DNA from: Puccinia triticina | Lineage: Eukaryota > Basidiomycota > Pucciniomycetes > Pucciniales > Pucciniaceae | Direction: 5' to 3' | DNA length: 64,000 bases | NCBI RefSeq assembly: GCF_026914185.1 | Contig: NC_070573.1 | Span: 3,837,501-3,901,500, forward strand | In this document: positions 1-12,418 of the stretch, in pieces | Numbering within the stretch: the first letter of the stretch is position 1 | Layout of the letters: each line of letters starts with the position of its first letter | Translations under genes and position numbers: made by a program | The notes under the pieces: model-generated | Told to the model about the DNA's origin: nothing | What the model saw: only the letters and a program-made list of their open reading frames with translations | The model's database searches: none

Positions 1-378
1 GACGAGAAGGAGCAGTCTCTGGTTACTCAGACTGAACAGAAATTCAACAGAATCACATCTCACATTTTATTCCCAAGTGTTTTTTCCTGTTAAACACGCT
101 CTGTCATCCTCAAGTAAGTGAAGCGGACTCTCCAGTCGCGATGGCCTGTCACCAAGCGGCCTTGGATATCTCCGCCCAATTCACGCCACCTTTAGCACAC
201 CCTGGTTTGCCTCCCCGCCTCATGCCCATTTGGCGGACAGCACCCCCCGCCCCTCTCCCGCAGCACAGGAAACTCTCCTTTGCCAGCCTCCGCTCCCAAA
301 TCACCTCCAAGCCTACCCCAGACCAACGCCTTACGGATCATTGCTACCGCCCGCGGGATCATCCAAGAGGCCAGCTCG

Positions 379-2790
379 ATGACCACCCCACGATCGATGA
401 CCTTCAACCCGACCTGCAGCGTCACCACTCTTCTGGCCGAGGCCGAGAAACGGCTGTTCGACAACCTCAACGACAACGATTTCTCAAGCGTCAAGCGGAC
501 CCGGCTGATCAAGTGGAAGAAACACCGTAAGGCGGCCAACGGCGAGAGCCTGACCCGCTTGCTTGAATCGGACAACCCCGTCGACTACACCCTGCTCTGC
601 TTTGCGCTCTCCTCGATCTTCAGTACCTCCCTCCGCCTCCTCCCCGCCACCGTATCGAATCCTCCTCTACGGCCAGCTCCAGCGGCTCTATCCCCTAGCC
701 TCCAATGCGGCCGGTGTCGGCGGCCGCTCCACCGTCACCGTCACCGGGCTCAATCCAGGCTGGGACGACCGCAACCTCTACATTTCTGGTCCTTGCTCCT
801 CATCAGCGTCACCAGCATCACCACCTCGACTGACCCCAAGACCGGCAACCTCAGCCCAACGATCAACACCCTGTCAAACACCTCCCAGAGTGCCTTGGCC
901 TGCGAAAGGAACATCTCTCCCGGGGAGGACCTCATCAAGACCCTCGTGCCCTTCCTGACCTCCGAACAGCCGCCCTTCAGGGAAGCGGCAATCCGGGCCA
1001 TGAGCTCGATCCACGTCTTGATGTACCCCACCCTGCTCGAAGGCCTCTCGGGCCTCGCCCACCATCTGACCAGCGAGCGCAAGATGATCGAGGCCCAGAA
1101 GGACCGCTCCGCCCGGCCTAACGGGACCGTCAAGATCATCAGACTCTTCTCGGCCATTGGCAAGCTCCACGAATCCACCACCAAGCTCTTGTTCCATCCC
1201 GACTACCGCATCGCCGACCGCACCGTCGACATCCTGGCCACCTTCTCCCACGAGACTTGCATCTTTCTCAAGTCTCAGCAGCATCTCGACAACCTCGTCT
1301 CCCTCTCCATCCGCAAATCCTTCCTCATCTTTGCCAAACAACTGCTCAGAAAGACCGCCCTCTCGCGCCCGTCTTCCTCGCCCGGCCATCCGCATCTCTT
1401 CCCGAAGGAGCTGTTCATCGATTTCTACAATCTGGCCGAAGACTGGAGCACCCGCGCGATCAGCTCATCCTCCTTGCAGCCCCAATCTGCCCACGCCAAC
1501 CTGAGCTTCGGCCATCCCCCTGGGAGCGACCCTCATCCCTCGCGCAGCGGGTCGATGTCCAGCAGGGCTAATGTGCCGCAACGGGGACGGCCGTCTGCGT
1601 CCTCGACAACCATCTCGGGCGATCTTCTTCCGGCCTCTGCATCGATGATTGCGACGCTCTGCGTGAGTCTCCCATCTTATTGTGGCCCTGCTTCATCCCT
1701 TATATTTCTTTTTCTTTTTTGCAGGAGATTTATCTCGACGTTTGGGTCGCCAGTGGCTCCCAGAATTGGCCCAAAAGTATTGCCGATCGCCCCCGTATTA
1801 GTGTCTCGCGACTGTTGAGATGGATCGTGATGCTGTTTGAAAAGAATGATCCGAAGTCCCATGTCCACGCAAGGTGAGTCGTCTCTTAATTCCAAATTAT
1901 TTTACATATATATATTATTCTAAAAAGCACAATAACTTTCTCTAGACGGGCGTTCATCGGGTCTGTAAGAAATAGCAGCGAATCCAATCGGCTCTTAGAG
2001 GCCGCCCTGACGCTTTGCTGGAATGAGTCTTCCAAGGCGATGCCGTTGCTGCAGACTCTGTTTGGGGTCTTGGGGAACGCATTGATATTGGACCCGAGCC
2101 TCCAGATCCGCGACTTGGCATTACTCGTGATCTGTCTGGCCCGGCTGACCCATTCTGACCTGACGATGCGGCAGCAAGCCATCGACCTTTTGAAAGCGCG
2201 CGGGATGCTAGGCACGCAGCTGGACCTCTTGTCGGACGTGGAAGTCAACCTGGCGAGCACCTTTGCCGGCCAGCATCTTGCCGCCCAGTTCCGTACCTCG
2301 GCCACCGTCTGCAGCTTGCGCAAAGTGGCAGCGGTCAACTTCATCCTCGAGCTGGGCTCCCGGATCATCCAGACTGATCCGCAGAATCGTCCAGCTGACG
2401 TGGTCATACTTGCATCGGGTCCGCAAAGGCGCATTGGCCTTGAACAAGCGGCTTGAACCCATCCTCCAAACCGCCTTCCCTCCAGATTGGAAGAACGTCT
2501 ATCCGTCCGAAGTTTCCCTTGACACCTTCGTCTCCTTGGTCCATTTCATCCTGTACTGGCAGCTAGACTATGGCACCGACTTTGTCCTCAGAACCCTTCT
2601 CACCTACGCCAATGACGCCAACAAGAACAACCAAGGCTTGGTTGCCCAAACCGGGGCAGAACAGATCATGATCGGAATCACCAGCAGCTTGAGAGCGCTC
2701 ACCTCACTTGAAAAGGCCCAAGACCCGCCCTACCCAACCCAAGACCATCACCAGCCCTCGAAAAATTCTTCAAACCCCCACATCATCTAT
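379..2790 (+). pseudogene. Tao3/Mor2/Furry-like cell morphogenesis protein, N-terminal fragment, frameshifted
   Basis: Proteins of this family are very large HEAT-like scaffolds of the NDR-kinase (RAM/MOR) polarity pathway. Visible here is an N-terminal part only. It includes the stretches LIKTLVPFLTSEQ and REAAIRAMSSIHV (about 940-1020), HPDYRIADRTVDI (about 1195), and LFEKNDPKSHVHARRAF spanning the second intron. Two clean introns are seen: 1663-1724 and 1874-1945. The frame breaks near 650, where LLPATVS passes to RILLYGQLQRLYP in the next frame. It returns near 784, where one T appears missing before FWSLLLISVTS. Another shift lies near 2370-2400. The reading ends about 2790, far short of the usual 2000 or more residues, and the next recognisable sequence is Bet4. 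The family call is from remembered family features; the part after 2400 is assigned with less certainty. The start at 379 is only the first plausible ATG. Confidence 0.6.
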
Positions 2791-2960
2791 GACCCCAATT
2801 ACTCCTGCAGGGCTCAGGCTATCAAATGCTCTGCTACATCCTCAGGAAAGCCGCCTAGCCTGCACAGCATGATACCTGACTTGAAATCATGGTTTGCGTA
2901 CAAGCCTTCAAGCGATTTGACACATGTGAAGAGTACGGCAATGGAGGGCGAGATTGAAAG

Positions 2961-3671
2961 CCGCAGTCCTCAGCCAAGTTTCCATCCCGAATGCGGCAAG
3001 AAACAACGCCACTTGCACAAGTTCAACGGGTCACCCCTATCATGACAGTCCACGCCTGGGACTATTGGCGCTATGTGATTTTGAGAATCAAGCAGAGCCA
3101 GCCTTTGGAGACGCTCAATGCCGAAGAACTGGCCTTTAGTGGACAGCAGATCGAGGTGAACTTTTCCAACTTTTCTGCCTGGCACTATCGCTCCAAACTC
3201 CTACAATCCTAGCTGGATCAGTACGACCAAGCCCATGATGCGGATTGTGGTCAGGATCGAAAGAAGAAAGAAGACATCTTGGCAGCCGAGTTGGAGTGGG
3301 TTCGTGGTGCGCTCTGGATCAATCCTAATGACCAGAGCGCATGGCTCTTCCACCACTGGTTGCTGAGCCAAAGTCAGTCGGCCCGTCCCGCATTATACCT
3401 ACCCCGGGAATCTCGAGAAAAAGAATCTAATTTGAATTTCCCATCAATATCCATGGTCACTCTAGCACAAGACGAGCAGATCCTGGCGGCCAAGCACGCC
3501 TCAATCGCTGAGCTACTCGAAGTCGAGCCCAACGCCAAATGGGCCATCGCCGCTCTCATCCGGGCTCGCCCCGCAGAGCATGCCCACCTACTTGAACGTC
3601 TGATCACGCTTGACCCGCTCCGCAGACAACGGTATCTTGACCTTGTCCAGCCCAATCCCAAGGCAGATTGA
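2961..3671 (+). pseudogene. BET4: Rab geranylgeranyltransferase alpha subunit (Bet4) fragment with in-frame stop
   Basis: The alpha subunit of Rab geranylgeranyltransferase (type II) helps transfer geranylgeranyl groups to Rab GTPases in the cytosol. The diagnostic alpha-subunit repeats are present in order: HAWDYWRYV (about 3051), NFSNFSAWHYRSKLL (about 3160), and NDQSAWLFHHWLL (about 3330). A family-typical C-terminal tail follows, with ELLEVEPNAKWAI and a stop at 3669-3671. An in-frame TAG at 3210-3212 immediately follows RSKLLQS. The frame continues unbroken after it (LDQYDQAH...), so this is a nonsense mutation rather than a splice site. The N-terminal repeats are absent and the sequence abuts the Tao3-like fragment. 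I infer a broken, truncated gene. Confidence 0.82.
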
Positions 3672-4950
3672 CCTGTCTTCTTCTCTTTTTGTATACGGAT
3701 AAGCTCCCATTGGTGTTAAATTCCTCAGATCATCTTGTTGTTTTGGACGTTTTTCTTGTTAGTTCTCTTTTTGTCTCCTTCATATTGTCGTTGCAAGCTT
3801 TCATCTCAACTATAATCACATGCGCAAACCATCTCATCACTCGATTCTCTCTCTGCAGACTTTATAATCCATCCTCAAAAGCGCATCAACTCATGTGATG
3901 GAGAAGCTCGGTAAAATATAGTTTCAATCTTTCCATAAGCTGCATCACACCTTCCTTGACATATTGAGAAGCAGCTCAAGAGAATTGATGAAGAGGATTT
4001 CTACATTCTCATCTACTCTCTGACTTAACGAAGTCCCTCTATTGGAGGGGGGCGCCGTCCCGTAGAAACCCTCCGAATCTACTCTGTTGGCGCTAGTTGA
4101 TAGAAATTAAAATTGAACCTATTTACATCTTGCCCATTTGTGTAAGGGATGTCTGTTGTTGCGATTTGAGAGAAGCCTTCGACCACGCCTCCTCCGTTAT
4201 GAAACGGCAACTGGTGTTGTTGTACATACTTTCCCTCAGGGTGGTCGTGGGCATTCATGAGTTTACACACCGCACACAGCAAGAATTGTTGGCAATTCGA
4301 CAGGAACCGGAGAAGAGGACGGGTTGATCGTGGCCTTTGATCAGCACGCCGTCAGCGGATCCGGATTATGCAAGCACCAAAGGGGGAAAGAAGGATTGTT
4401 CCCTGCTGTTTTGTCTTCTTCGGAGCCCCATCCAAAATGCAGGCCTGCCCACATTGGCACAGCAAACAGCATTCATCTCCGTTCCTCTGCAAACAGAGGA
4501 GGTAAATCCCAACCTGGCTGTCATCAAGAAGCAAGAATTAGAAAGCCTACAACTGCCTGCTGAAGGAAGTTCTAACTTCTGTTGATATGAAAGCACCAGC
4601 TGTTACCCAGTCATCCAATTCTCCGCCTCAACCATTCCTACTTCAAATAAAATTTATGTACATTCAGGTAATTTTTTGAACCACAAGAAAATTCAAATGG
4701 ATTTAATTTCTACAATTTTGACATAACAGAGAATGATTGAAGGAGAAGAGAGATAGTTCAATATTGGGCTTGCTTTAAAGTAAAAAAGAACATTTCAAAA
4801 TCTTATTCAACCGGGGTGTGTTAGACCCATCAGATGAAAGGAGGAAAAAAAACTTTGGAAAAGAGAGCATCACTATTTGGAACATGAGAAACAATTTGAG
4901 ATTTAAGAGGGATATTTATTTAGCAAAGTATACACAATAAAGCTATTATT
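3672..4950. other. Intergenic, no recognised gene
   Basis: Several short open frames occur on both strands, but none shows a domain, a splice pattern or biased composition. The stretch 4600-4950 is AT-rich. Confidence 0.4.
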
Positions 4951-7900
4951 TCATCCAAAAAAGGCGCCCATGTTGGTGAGGCACTCAGGAAGCATCTTCA
5001 AGCCTTCCAATTCTTTTTCACTGAGATTTGTGAGAAAGGATCCTTCATAGCAATCTCGAGGTAGCCCAACAGACACTCTTGTTTGAGAAGAGAGGGGTGT
5101 AGTTTTGTCTGAAGGCGGTACTCTTGTTGCAGGCATTGGGCCGGGTTTTCTTGTAGCAGGATCCTTGTATAGATCAAGTGTACGTTTATCAATGAGCTCC
5201 ACTAATAAGGTGGCTGAAGTGCTACGAAAAGGTACTGGAATTCGGTTTTTGCCTTAGGGTTTTTGTTATCAGTTTCATCGTCTGAGCAAAGTCTATCATC
5301 TTCAAACAAGAATTCAAATTGATTCAATTCCTGAAGAGCCGCGCATGTCTCTTTTCTTCGCTTTGCAAGCTTGATAAATTAGGATGTGAAATAGGATGTC
5401 AGCTTAATAATTTTAACTATACACAACAATTCTTAGATCAACTTGCTCTTGTTCTGTTATGACACTGGCGGTCAGTCTTTCGGTTACGATTCACAGCACC
5501 TGGCTGGGCCTCTTCACGATTTCGTGTACGTATTCGATGTTCCAGTGTGTGCATCAGGAGTTTTTGAGATTCTGTGATAGAGGGAGGGTCAATCTGTTGC
5601 AAATATACCTCAATGAAGCACTTCTTGTGACACGCGGTGATAAAAACATCCACCACATATGCTGCCACTCGCAAGTTCCACAACTGAGACTTGTTGTCTG
5701 AAGCAGTCCCCCATGAGAAATGTGAGATCCCGTATTGTCTGGCCCGTTCTCGAACGTAAAACAGCAAGTTGAAGGGGTTGGGTATGTCTGAATCTGCTGG
5801 AATTGGATCTATGTTTGACGATAACTTGATGGATTGTGATTCTGCATCTGGTTAGGTTCCTATTCTTTGGACTTCTTCACTAGATATCAGATATGGAGTA
5901 TTGGGTCCTACACTAGCATACTCATCCAAAATGTAAGTTCCGTTTTGAAGAAGATTGTCAATTGGTTTCAAATTTTTCAAGGAAGAAACGTCATCGCCAG
6001 TTGGTTGCGGGAGTGGAGGATATTTGCTTTGTTTTTGCTGCGCAAGATAGTATAGAAATGACTGCATAGCTCGATTCTGTCAAGGAAAAATGTCAAGATT
6101 TGCTATGCAAGAAGATTAAAATGCCAAAAAAACATACAAGTACTTGATCATCATGTTTCTCTGCCTCAGTACAAAGATCAACCTGTTTGCAGTTCTGTGA
6201 CAAACTTAGTATCTTGACTCTGTTACGTCTGGTTCCTGAAGCTGTTCCAGGATTTTTTAGTGGGCTAGAATGGGAAGGCAAACGAGAGCTTGAAGCGGCT
6301 TGGGGATTATTCATGACTGGAGGTTCTTGAGGTTGGGCTTTGTTATCAGTTATATCTGAGCTTGAAGCGGCTTGGGGATTATTCGCGACTGGAGGTTCTT
6401 GATCAGGTTCGGCTTCGTTATCACTTATATCTGTAATTTGTGCACCGATTTCAATGTTCAATCATGTACTAACAATCTTTCCATGCTCACAGGAATAATT
6501 GAACTCACCAATATCCATTTCATCTCCCGTGTTAGCATCTGTACGTCTGGTTCCTGAAGCTGTTCCACAATTTTCTAATGGGCTAGAATGGAAAGGCAAA
6601 CAAGAGCTTGAAGCGGTTTTGGGATTATTCGTGACTGGAGGTTCTTGAGGTTCGGATTCATTATCACTTATATCTGTAATTTGTGCACCGATTCCAATGT
6701 TAAATCATGTACTAACTATCTTTCCGTGCTCACAGGAATAATTGAACTCACCAATACCCATTTCATCTCCAGTGTTAACGTCTGTATTGAGTCAATCTAG
6801 GCTAATGGATGTTCCAGGTAAAAAAAGGTCGGTTGTTGCAGCATGAAATAATTTCCCTGAATTTACATTTCCCTTTAACATTATCACATTAGCCAAAGAT
6901 ACATACTTTCATTGACTCAAGTTATAACAGATACATACCTCAGAGTCTGTCATTCGGTCAACCTTCTGTTTTGACTTGCAAATTTCCATCGGATAATCAG
7001 AATATTAGGAATGTCAGTGTAGCAACTTCAGCTATGCCAAGAAAGGGAATAAAGTGTACCTTTTGGATTGCTGGATGGTTTTTTTTTGGTAAGAAAGTGT
7101 TGGCTGGCTGATACATAACCTTTTCCTCAAGATCAGAAATCCGTTTCATTGCATCTTGAAGCTTTCCATTCATGCCTTGAAGCTGAGATCTCATAGCTTC
7201 ATCTTGAAAGTCAAGCTTCACCTGAAAAGAAGTTGAGACATCTTCAAGGCTAGATTGGGTGTTGGAAAACAATTGATTTGTGTATTCTTCACCTTTTGCT
7301 TTCAGTTCTTCGTTTGCAGATATGATTGTGTGTTGGAATTTTTGATTCAATACCAACTCAATTTGGTCCACGTGTGCTTGAGTGATTTGTCCTTGGTCGT
7401 TTGTTGAGGTGTCAAAGATCTGATTCTGTCTTTCCAGTTTTTGTCCATACTCTTTTGCAAGCTCTTCAAGTCGTGAAGCTCTGAGCTCAACACCTTCAAG
7501 CTTTTTCTGCACAGTCTTTTGATTATCTGTGATTTCGTCACGAACTTCCTTGATTCTTTCTGCAAGACTTCCTTGTAGTTCCAAACGTCCGGTTTCAAAT
7601 ATGGATGATACATGCGCGGTTTGGGCCTTGGCAGATTCAGACAAGTGTTGTATTTGATTTCCAAGGTCACTGTTGGTGGCATACCCCTTCAACGCAACTG
7701 CTTCCTCAATTTCACGCCAAAAGGAATTCTGGTACTCGTGAATAGCTTGCCTGATATAGGAATTGACTTCATCTTGAATCTCATTCTTGAAAGAAAATAT
7801 TCTATTATTAAAATCCAAAGTGTATTGGTTTCGAATTTCTTCCGCTATTCCCTCAAATCGTACGGAAAATTTCTGTCCCAAGGTATTGATCTCCGACTGT

Positions 7901-8674
7901 GTGGTTTGGATCATCTGAAATTGAAATGATCACATTAATTTTTGCTCTTTCTCAGCGGGGATAAACCTCTAAACTGACATCTGAAGTTTCCGTAACACGT
8001 ATCATCTGAGACTGCACAGTCTTATTAGCTTGAACAAATGGTAACACCTCCTGGAGAACACATTTCAGTATGGTTCCTTCTTTCAGTTTTTTTGTTATTC
8101 TCACCTTGGTTAAAGAGTTCCCTGATTGAGAATTGCTCTGCTGAGCCTGGTCAAGTTCACGATTCCATTTCTCAAGTGAAGTCTGTGTTTTTGTAAGTCA
8201 GTTTCAACAATCCAAATACCAGTATCAACTTAATGGAAAGAGACAGACCTTCAACTCCTCAAATTTCTTTTCATTCAAGCATTGTGTCTTGTTGGAAGTT
8301 GAAAACCAATGATTGAATTGCAAGAAGATTGCTTCCGCGTTGGTCTGAAGATATTATTGTTAGTGAAAGCTTGGAATAAGTGAAATTGCATAGGATGTTC
8401 TCGAACCTTGAACTTGTTAAAAATTTCCTGCATAATTCTAAATGTCAAAATCACTTGCATACAAGTTATAAGGGGAAATGAAATGTACCAATCTTGCAGT
8501 AATTGAATCAACTTTTTGGTTAATTTGTGTTTCACATCTTTTCAAGATTGATTCAACTGAAGACTCTCCAACCAAGGGATCAGGTGCTGCCGGTTCAATC
8601 TGCAGTCGGTTTCCTCCTAGCCTTGCTGAGGTCCTTACAGCTTTCCGGTCGTAGGGTGTGGAATCACGTGGCAT
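4951..8674 (-). CDS. Multi-exon coiled-coil protein, probably transposon-associated
   Basis: I do not recognise this as a cellular gene. Reading on the minus strand from an ATG at 8672-8674 (MPRDSTPYDRKAVR), several short exons lead into a long exon (about 7914-7000). That exon has heptad-rich, glutamine- and glutamate-rich sequence predicted by eye to form a coiled coil (for example IKEVRDEITDNQKTVQKKLE). Downstream exons carry low-complexity QEPPVxNNPQAASSS segments (about 6600-6200), then a basic stretch near 5500, and a last exon ending VGLPRDCYEGSFLTN...GAFFG with stop TGA at 4951-4953. Near 5230 the last exon appears to need a frame change (KNPKAK to RIPVPFRS), so the gene may be decayed. 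Its strand and its distance from the Tnp2 transposase suggest transposon origin, but that is inference. Exon ends are not all resolved. Confidence 0.45.
6300..6790 (-). repeat. Tandem duplication of an exon-intron unit, period about 243 bp
   Basis: The block with CTGTAATTTGTGCACCGAT at 6431 recurs at 6674. The flanking CTTGAAGCGG and GACTGGAGGTTCTTGA segments recur with it. Each copy contains one QEPP/NPQAASSS coding segment plus neighbouring non-coding sequence, so a piece of the coiled-coil gene has been duplicated in tandem. Confidence 0.75.
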
Positions 8675-9024
8675 GATTTGAGAGAAAAGAGCAGGGAAAT
8701 GTTTGCTAGAAAGAGAAGGTATTGAAGGCTGGACAGGAAAGCCTGAAAGAGATAAATTTTACTGTTAGTTGGGAAAAACAAAGGATTCAGTTGATACTGT
8801 GAACGGGAAGGGTCTGATCAAGTAAATTGTCAGCAGGCGTGTCGCCAAGACCGGTCTTCTAGAGGCACAGGCTGCAAATTAATGCTCTGGGAGCAAGTGA
8901 ATGTGATATGAGCGCTGTCTTAGGGGTTTGAAGACCAGCGTATAGTAAAAAGATAGAAAGACTATAAAAGGGCCTATACGAGCTAGGTGTGGTTGGGTGC
9001 CCTTGGCAGGTTTGGTTGGGACCC

Positions 9025-9415
9025 GGGTGCCTGAAAGCGCGGGGGCTGAGCAGTTTTGGTTCTAAGAGCCCTGACAAGAGCCTACGGAAAGGTCTCTTAA
9101 GGTAAAACAGAAAACTAACTCACTTGGATAACCTCGAGATAAACCCTATTGTACGATGAGGGTTTATACTCCTGAGAGTTTATCAAGATAGCTTTACGTT
9201 TGCAGATGGAGGAGAGAGGAAAGGGCGGGGTGCCTGAAAGCGCGGGGGCCTGCTGAGCAGGTTGCCTACGGAAAGGTCTCTTAAGGTAAAACAAAAAACT
9301 TACTCACTTGGATAACCTTGAGATAAATCCTAGGGTACAATGAGGGTTTATACTCCTGAGAGTTTATTGAGATAGCTGTACTACGTTTACAGATGTAGGA
9401 GAGAGGAAAGGGTGT
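9025..9415. repeat. Two-copy direct repeat, about 190-200 bp per copy
   Basis: GGGTGCCTGAAAGCGCGGG starts at 9025 and again at 9228. CCTACGGAAAGGTCTCTTAA occurs at 9081 and 9265, and the following segment ending near GGAGAGAGGAAAGGG is also doubled. The spacing differs (203 against 184 bp) because of an internal length change. Function unknown. Confidence 0.8.
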
Positions 9416-9776
9416 GTTGGAACCAGGGCAAGGAAGCTGGAGAAAAGGTGGAACTTTAAGGAAGCAGGCACAAAACAGTATCACGTTGGAGGGTTTTATC
9501 AAAGAGGAAGATGGTGCAGTTGGAGGCGAGGGCTTAGTGCTCAGTGAATTCTAGCTCTTGTACCTAGGGCTCATCCTTTCTTTCTTACTTTTTAGGTTGT
9601 TATAGCGCTTGTCATTGTTGCAGCGCTCATCTTAAATATTAGCTATTGTATGTTGTAGTCGTCAACACAGTTCTTTTTGATCCTCTTGTTTTAATTACTG
9701 GTCAATTCTTATAGAAACTAGGGAGCTCTTTTTTGATGTCGGGAAATTGCTGGTGAACTAGGCCCATTTCTCTTTA

Positions 9777-9985
9777 GGGCCTGTACCATGGGCCTCAATT
9801 TTGGAAAATTTCCGCTTTTTTTGCCCTTTACACAAAAATTGAAAACTAGTGGAGGGTTCAAAAGTTGAAATTCTTCACATTTGGGCTCAAGCCTACATTT
9901 TGGCCAGGCTCAGTTTTTGTCCCAAGAAAGTTTGAGGCGAATAAATTTGGAAAATTTCAATTTTCATGCTCTATGGTACAGGCCC
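9777..9985. mobile_element. Small MITE, PIF/Harbinger-like
   Basis: The 209-bp element has 13-bp terminal inverted repeats, GGGCCTGTACCAT at the left and ATGGTACAGGCCC at the right. It is flanked by TTA on both sides (9774-9776 and 9986-9988). A 3-bp TTA target duplication with GGGCC-type ends is the usual signature of PIF/Harbinger and Tourist-like elements. There is no coding capacity. Confidence 0.7.
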
Positions 9986-10023
9986 TTATCTGTGAAAAAC
10001 CTTTTGATTTAATATTAATTTAA

Positions 10024-12300
10024 ATGCTGATCAAACCATACACGTTCCATTATCTCGTTGGTGATGTTGTGAAAGCCTTGATAGGAGTAACTTCACGATG
10101 CAACGATACTTTGGACGACATCAAAAGCATGGCGTTTGAGTGTCTAGGTACCGTCGGAGCTGTCGATCCGGATCGTTGCGAGATCAGTGATGAGAAGACA
10201 GAGATGTTTTTGGTTTCGAATTTCTCTGATCACAATGAGTCTGTAAATTTTGCGCTACATTTATTACAGGAAGAGTTGATCGGGGCCTATCGGTCAACTC
10301 ACGATTCCAGGCTCCATACCTTTCTCACGTACGCTATCCAAGAACTGCTCAGATTCTGCAGGTTCACCCCTGACCTGGTCGATGTAAGACGGGTAGCAAG
10401 TGTACCAAGTGCGATTAAAAATAAATGGTTCTCCATGCCCAAACAAATCTTAGACTCTATCAGTCCCTTGCTCAGCTCAAAATTCAAATTTTCCTTTGCA
10501 AACAATATGACCCACAATGTACCCACCTATAGTCATACCACTCTATATAACTCTTGGTTACAGAACTGGTTACTAAGATTGATTACCTTGGTTGAAAATA
10601 AAGACGCTACCGATATCTTTTTACCTTTCTTGGGTACCATACGAAATGGCGACTCAGTTATTTTGCAAAAGCTATTGCCTCACATTGCTCTTCATATTGT
10701 CATCTCAGGCCCACCGGAAGAACTAGAAAACATGAGACTTGAGATCGTGACCGTACTAGAGGATCAAGTCGAACGTGGAAGCGGATTCTCCCCTGAGGGC
10801 AGGCAACTCGTTGCACAGGTGAGCTTACCCACTACGGTCTCTATTCGTGTTTAAAGAGGGGATGATCTCAGTCAGCTTGTTTCATTGACTAATTCTTGAT
10901 CCTCAGACTATCTTCGGCCTGATGGACCACTTCAGCCGATGGATTAGGGATAGACAGAAAGCTCAAGGCGAAAATGGAGGGTCCAAAGAACAGACGCTGA
11001 TACAGCGCGAGTAAATTCAATCATGAGTCAGATAAGTCCAGAATTGATTGCTAGCGCAGCTTTATACTGCAAAAATCACGCCAGGGCTTTATTGAATATC
11101 GAACAGCAAATTGTCAAGCTTGAAGGTGGTCACGTTGCAAGTGGTCAGAGTATGATTGTTGATGAACCAACTGATGTTATTTCTCCTCAAAAACAATTAC
11201 AAAAGTACTACGAAAAAGCCCATGAAATCTATGCTGCTGTTGACAAGCCAGATGGAATGGAAGGTATATTGGCCAAAATCACTGCACCATCTATCCCACA
11301 TCAGATCCGGGAGCATGAATCAACCGGCCGTTGGACTTCCGCGCAGAGCTGCTGGGAAGTGCAATTACAAAGACATCCCAATGAGCTTTGATTGCATGTC
11401 GGCTTGCTTCGTTGCTTGAGAAATCTTGGTCATTATGGTATGTGAACCTGGTTCACGCTAATCTATCCTTTTCGCAGTCTGATCATGTCATGCATCTGTT
11501 AATTCAGATTCTTTGCGGGCTGAAATCGTTGGAGTGCTTCAGCGTCATCCAGACTGGGAACGGGAGCTAGCGCCGCTTTCAGTCGAGTCTAGTTTGGTGT
11601 TGAACAATTGGGAAGGATTGTCACGTGCGGTTCAAGTCGGATCGCTTGAGAGCCCTGAGGTGATTTTTGGAAAGGTGGTGGACGTGTTGCTCAATTCTGA
11701 TGAGCAAGCATTTAATGAAGCCATGAAAGATGCCCGGATTCGGCTTGGAAACCAGATACTTGGTGCTTCCCAAAAAGACGCGTATAAGAGGATGTACGAC
11801 TCGGCAATTTACCTGCACATTTTACACAAATTACCCCTGATCGACAAGCATGTTGCAACTCTTCCCCCGCCGCACCTTCCTCAAAAATCACTCTCAAAGC
11901 TGGATTAACAACCGGTCGAAATCTGATGAATCATTTAGATTTCTGGCTGGAATCGATTTCACCTGCGTTTCGTTATCGCAAGCAACTTTTACGGTTAAGG
12001 AGGGCTACGTTTCAACTGAGGTGAAGTGATGCTTTTCTCCTCATCTCGGCCATTTCCCTTGACCATCACTGACATAGACCGGGGGCCCTTGATGCAAAAA
12101 TTAGATCGCGAGGAGCACCCGCTGTCAGTCAGCTATGGGTTCAAACGGCCAAGATCGCAAGGAAAGCCGGACATTTGCAAACAGCGTATAGTGCAGTTCT
12201 TCAGGCTTCAGAATCGAAGGCACCAACCGCATTCATCCAACAAGCCAAATTAATGAAGTTAGAAGACCTCGGGAATCTTACACATGAAGCTATCCAAGAT
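10024..12300 (+). pseudogene. ATR/Rad3/Mec1-type checkpoint kinase, central fragment, disabled
   Basis: ATR-family kinases sense replication stress and DNA damage in the nucleus. This piece covers the UME region (GDVVKALIGVTSRCNDTLDD, then FECLGTVGAVDPDRCEI) and the start of the FAT region. The FAT signals are ISPELIASAALYCKNHARAL, VGLLRCLRNLGHY, AYKRMYDSAIYLHIL, and WVQTAKIARKAGHLQTAYS. Introns are seen at 10819-10906, 11438-11507 and 12021-12077. Three disabling changes are visible. A shift near 11003 looks like an extra GC in CAGCGCGAG. An in-frame TGA lies at 11389-11391, just before LHVGLLRCLR. Another shift occurs around 11870-11895. Homology stops about 12300, so the kinase domain is missing, as is the N-terminal part before 10024. 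It is a relic, not a working kinase. Confidence 0.85.
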
Positions 12301-12418
12301 GTCATTGTTGTTTGGGAAGTCGATTTTGTTGCAACCCAGCTCGCCATCGACCTCGATCCGGAACATATGCCGATTGGCCATTGGGTCTATTCGGCCCCGG
12401 TCCCCTCCACCGCGCTGT

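Noticed and set aside
3210..3212. The TAG in Bet4 as part of an intron
   Set aside because: Family sequence is continuous on both sides (RSKLLQS then LDQYDQ), which leaves no room for an intron.
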